A DNA stretch of 64,000 nucleotides from Burkholderia cenocepacia (GTDB lineage Bacteria; Pseudomonadota; Gammaproteobacteria; Burkholderiales; Burkholderiaceae): the NCBI RefSeq assembly GCF_014211915.1, contig NZ_CP060040.1:1054001-1118000 (forward strand), given 5' to 3'. Below the pieces are notes generated by a model. That model ran no database searches. It had not been told where the DNA came from and was given only the letters and a program-made list of their open reading frames with translations. Within the stretch, counting starts at the first letter, position 1. Each line of letters opens with the position of its first letter. Of the stretch, positions 63,161 to 64,000 are shown in pieces. Both the position numbers and the translations under genes were made by a program.

Positions 63161-64000
63161 ATGAAATTCCCGACTTCCCGGCTCGTCGCGGCGCTGGCCG
63201 CCGCGTCCCTGTGCGCCGCCGTGCCGCTTTCCGCCGCCCATGCGGAAACGCCGAAGGACATGTTCGTGATGGCCACGCTGCTCGACGAATTCACGACGCT
63301 CGATCCGGGCGAGATCTACGAGCTGGTGCCGGAGGAATACGTCGCGAACACGTACGACCGGCTCGTACGCGTCGACTTGCGCGATCCGTCGAAATTCGAC
63401 GGCGACGTCGCGCAGTCGTGGACCGTGAGCCCCGACGGCCTGACCTATACGTTCAAGCTGCGCCCGGGCCTCAAGTTCCACTCGGGCAACCCGCTGACGG
63501 CCGACGACGTCGCGTGGTCGATCCAGCGAGCGGTGCTGCTCGACAAGGGGCCGGCCGCGGTGCTGACCGGCATCGGGCTCACGAAGGCCAACGTCGCGGC
63601 GAACGTGAAGAAGCTGGACGACCAGACGGTATCGATCACGACCGACCACAAGTACGCGCCGACCTTCGTGCTCAACGTGCTCGGCTCGTGGCCCGCGTCG
63701 GTGCTCGACAAGAAGCTGCTGCTGTCGCACCAGCAGGGCAACGACTTCGGCAACGCGTGGCTGAAGACCAACGAGGCCGGCTCCGGCGCGTACAAGCTCG
63801 TCAAGTGGACGGCCGGCGACAGCGTCGTGCTGCAACGCTTCGACGGCTACCGGCTGCCGCTCGCGATGAAGCGCATCGTGCTGCGCCACGTGCCCGAAGC
63901 GGCAAGCCAGCGGCTGCTGCTGGAAAACGGCGACGTCGACGCGGCGCGCGACCTGAGCCCCGACGATCTCGCGTCGGTCGTGAAAGCGGGCAAGGCGAAA
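63161..64000 (+). CDS. ddpA: D-Ala-D-Ala ABC transporter binding protein, partial at window end
   Basis: 280 codons visible, and the 3' end is outside the window. The signal peptide ends near PLSAAHA. Family 5 binding-protein signatures are LLDEFTTLDPGEIYELVP, YTFKLRPGLKFHSGNP and LLLENGDVDAARDLSPDD. It follows ddpX by 71 bases with TGGAG before ATG 63161. By analogy with E. coli ddpXABCDF, permease and ATPase genes should follow. It is a close paralogue of the gene at 53764. Confidence 0.9.
   Translation, partial: MKFPTSRLVAALAAASLCAAVPLSAAHAETPKDMFVMATLLDEFTTLDPGEIYELVPEEYVANTYDRLVRVDLRDPSKFDGDVAQSWTVSPDGLTYTFKLRPGLKFHSGNPLTADDVAWSIQRAVLLDKGPAAVLTGIGLTKANVAANVKKLDDQTVSITTDHKYAPTFVLNVLGSWPASVLDKKLLLSHQQGNDFGNAWLKTNEAGSGAYKLVKWTAGDSVVLQRFDGYRLPLAMKRIVLRHVPEAASQRLLLENGDVDAARDLSPDDLASVVKAGKAK

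Noticed and set aside
1..64000. CRISPR arrays, tRNA or rRNA genes, prophage
   Set aside because: No regularly spaced repeats, cloverleaf sequences, rRNA segments or phage structural modules were seen; the T6SS spike genes are phage-like only by descent.

Overview
The window is high-GC DNA with dense coding on both strands. It almost certainly comes from the Burkholderia cepacia complex. The strongest evidence is a three-gene FAD-dependent glucose dehydrogenase set (hitch-hiker gamma, GMC alpha with Cys212/213/218/222, tri-haem cytochrome c beta) whose sizes (168, 539 and 425 aa) and sequence fit the B. cepacia enzyme. The mix of MocR, LysR and MFS genes, the OmpC-type porin and the orphan regulators suggests a secondary chromosome, but this is inference. 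I saw no rRNA, tRNA or CRISPR array.

Layout. 1-7.5 kb is a type VI secretion island: the end of tssF on the plus strand, then on the minus strand a VgrG, a large multidomain peptidoglycan-targeting effector, its AT-rich putative immunity protein and a PAAR tip protein. 8-13.1 kb is a minus-strand run for periplasmic glucose oxidation: GDH gamma-alpha-beta, DoxX and a porin closed by a strong terminator. 13.4-21.8 kb holds an alpha-2-macroglobulin and penicillin-binding protein 1C, the usual defence and wall-repair pair. 22-28.8 kb carries small exported proteins, a frameshifted acetyltransferase, a Bcr-type efflux pump, an amino-acid binding protein and a lipoprotein-type subtilisin. 28.9-32.3 kb is mgtA behind a roughly 550-base leader with a short upstream reading frame, two hairpins and a second small gene. 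32.4-38.5 kb has regulators, the D,D-endopeptidase PbpG, a MarR-isochorismatase-MFS operon behind a perfect palindrome, and a scar that looks like the joined tails of a divergent lysE/lysR pair.

38.5-52.5 kb contains a SulP transporter, an MscS channel, a MocR regulator divergent from an FdhF/YdeP oxidoreductase plus bestrophin, a FUSC exporter divergent from a LysR, a DHA2 pump and a lipoprotein. 52.6-53.75 kb is a tnpB-only IS200/IS605 element inserted immediately upstream of a dipeptide-binding protein gene. 55.5-61.4 kb has a GT-A-like protein of unknown role, an oxalate decarboxylase upstream of the manganese transporter mntH, and a hipBA toxin-antitoxin pair with operator repeats. 61.6 kb to the end starts a D-alanyl-D-alanine utilisation operon (RpiR regulator, DdpX, DdpA). 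Its binding protein is a close paralogue of the IS-disrupted one about 9 kb upstream.

Most attractive for follow-up: the mgtA leader, the layered VgrG effector with its AT-rich toxin tip and immunity gene, the MarR promoter that predicts a leaderless mRNA, the tnpB element with an altered RuvC residue, and the oxdC-mntH manganese pairing.
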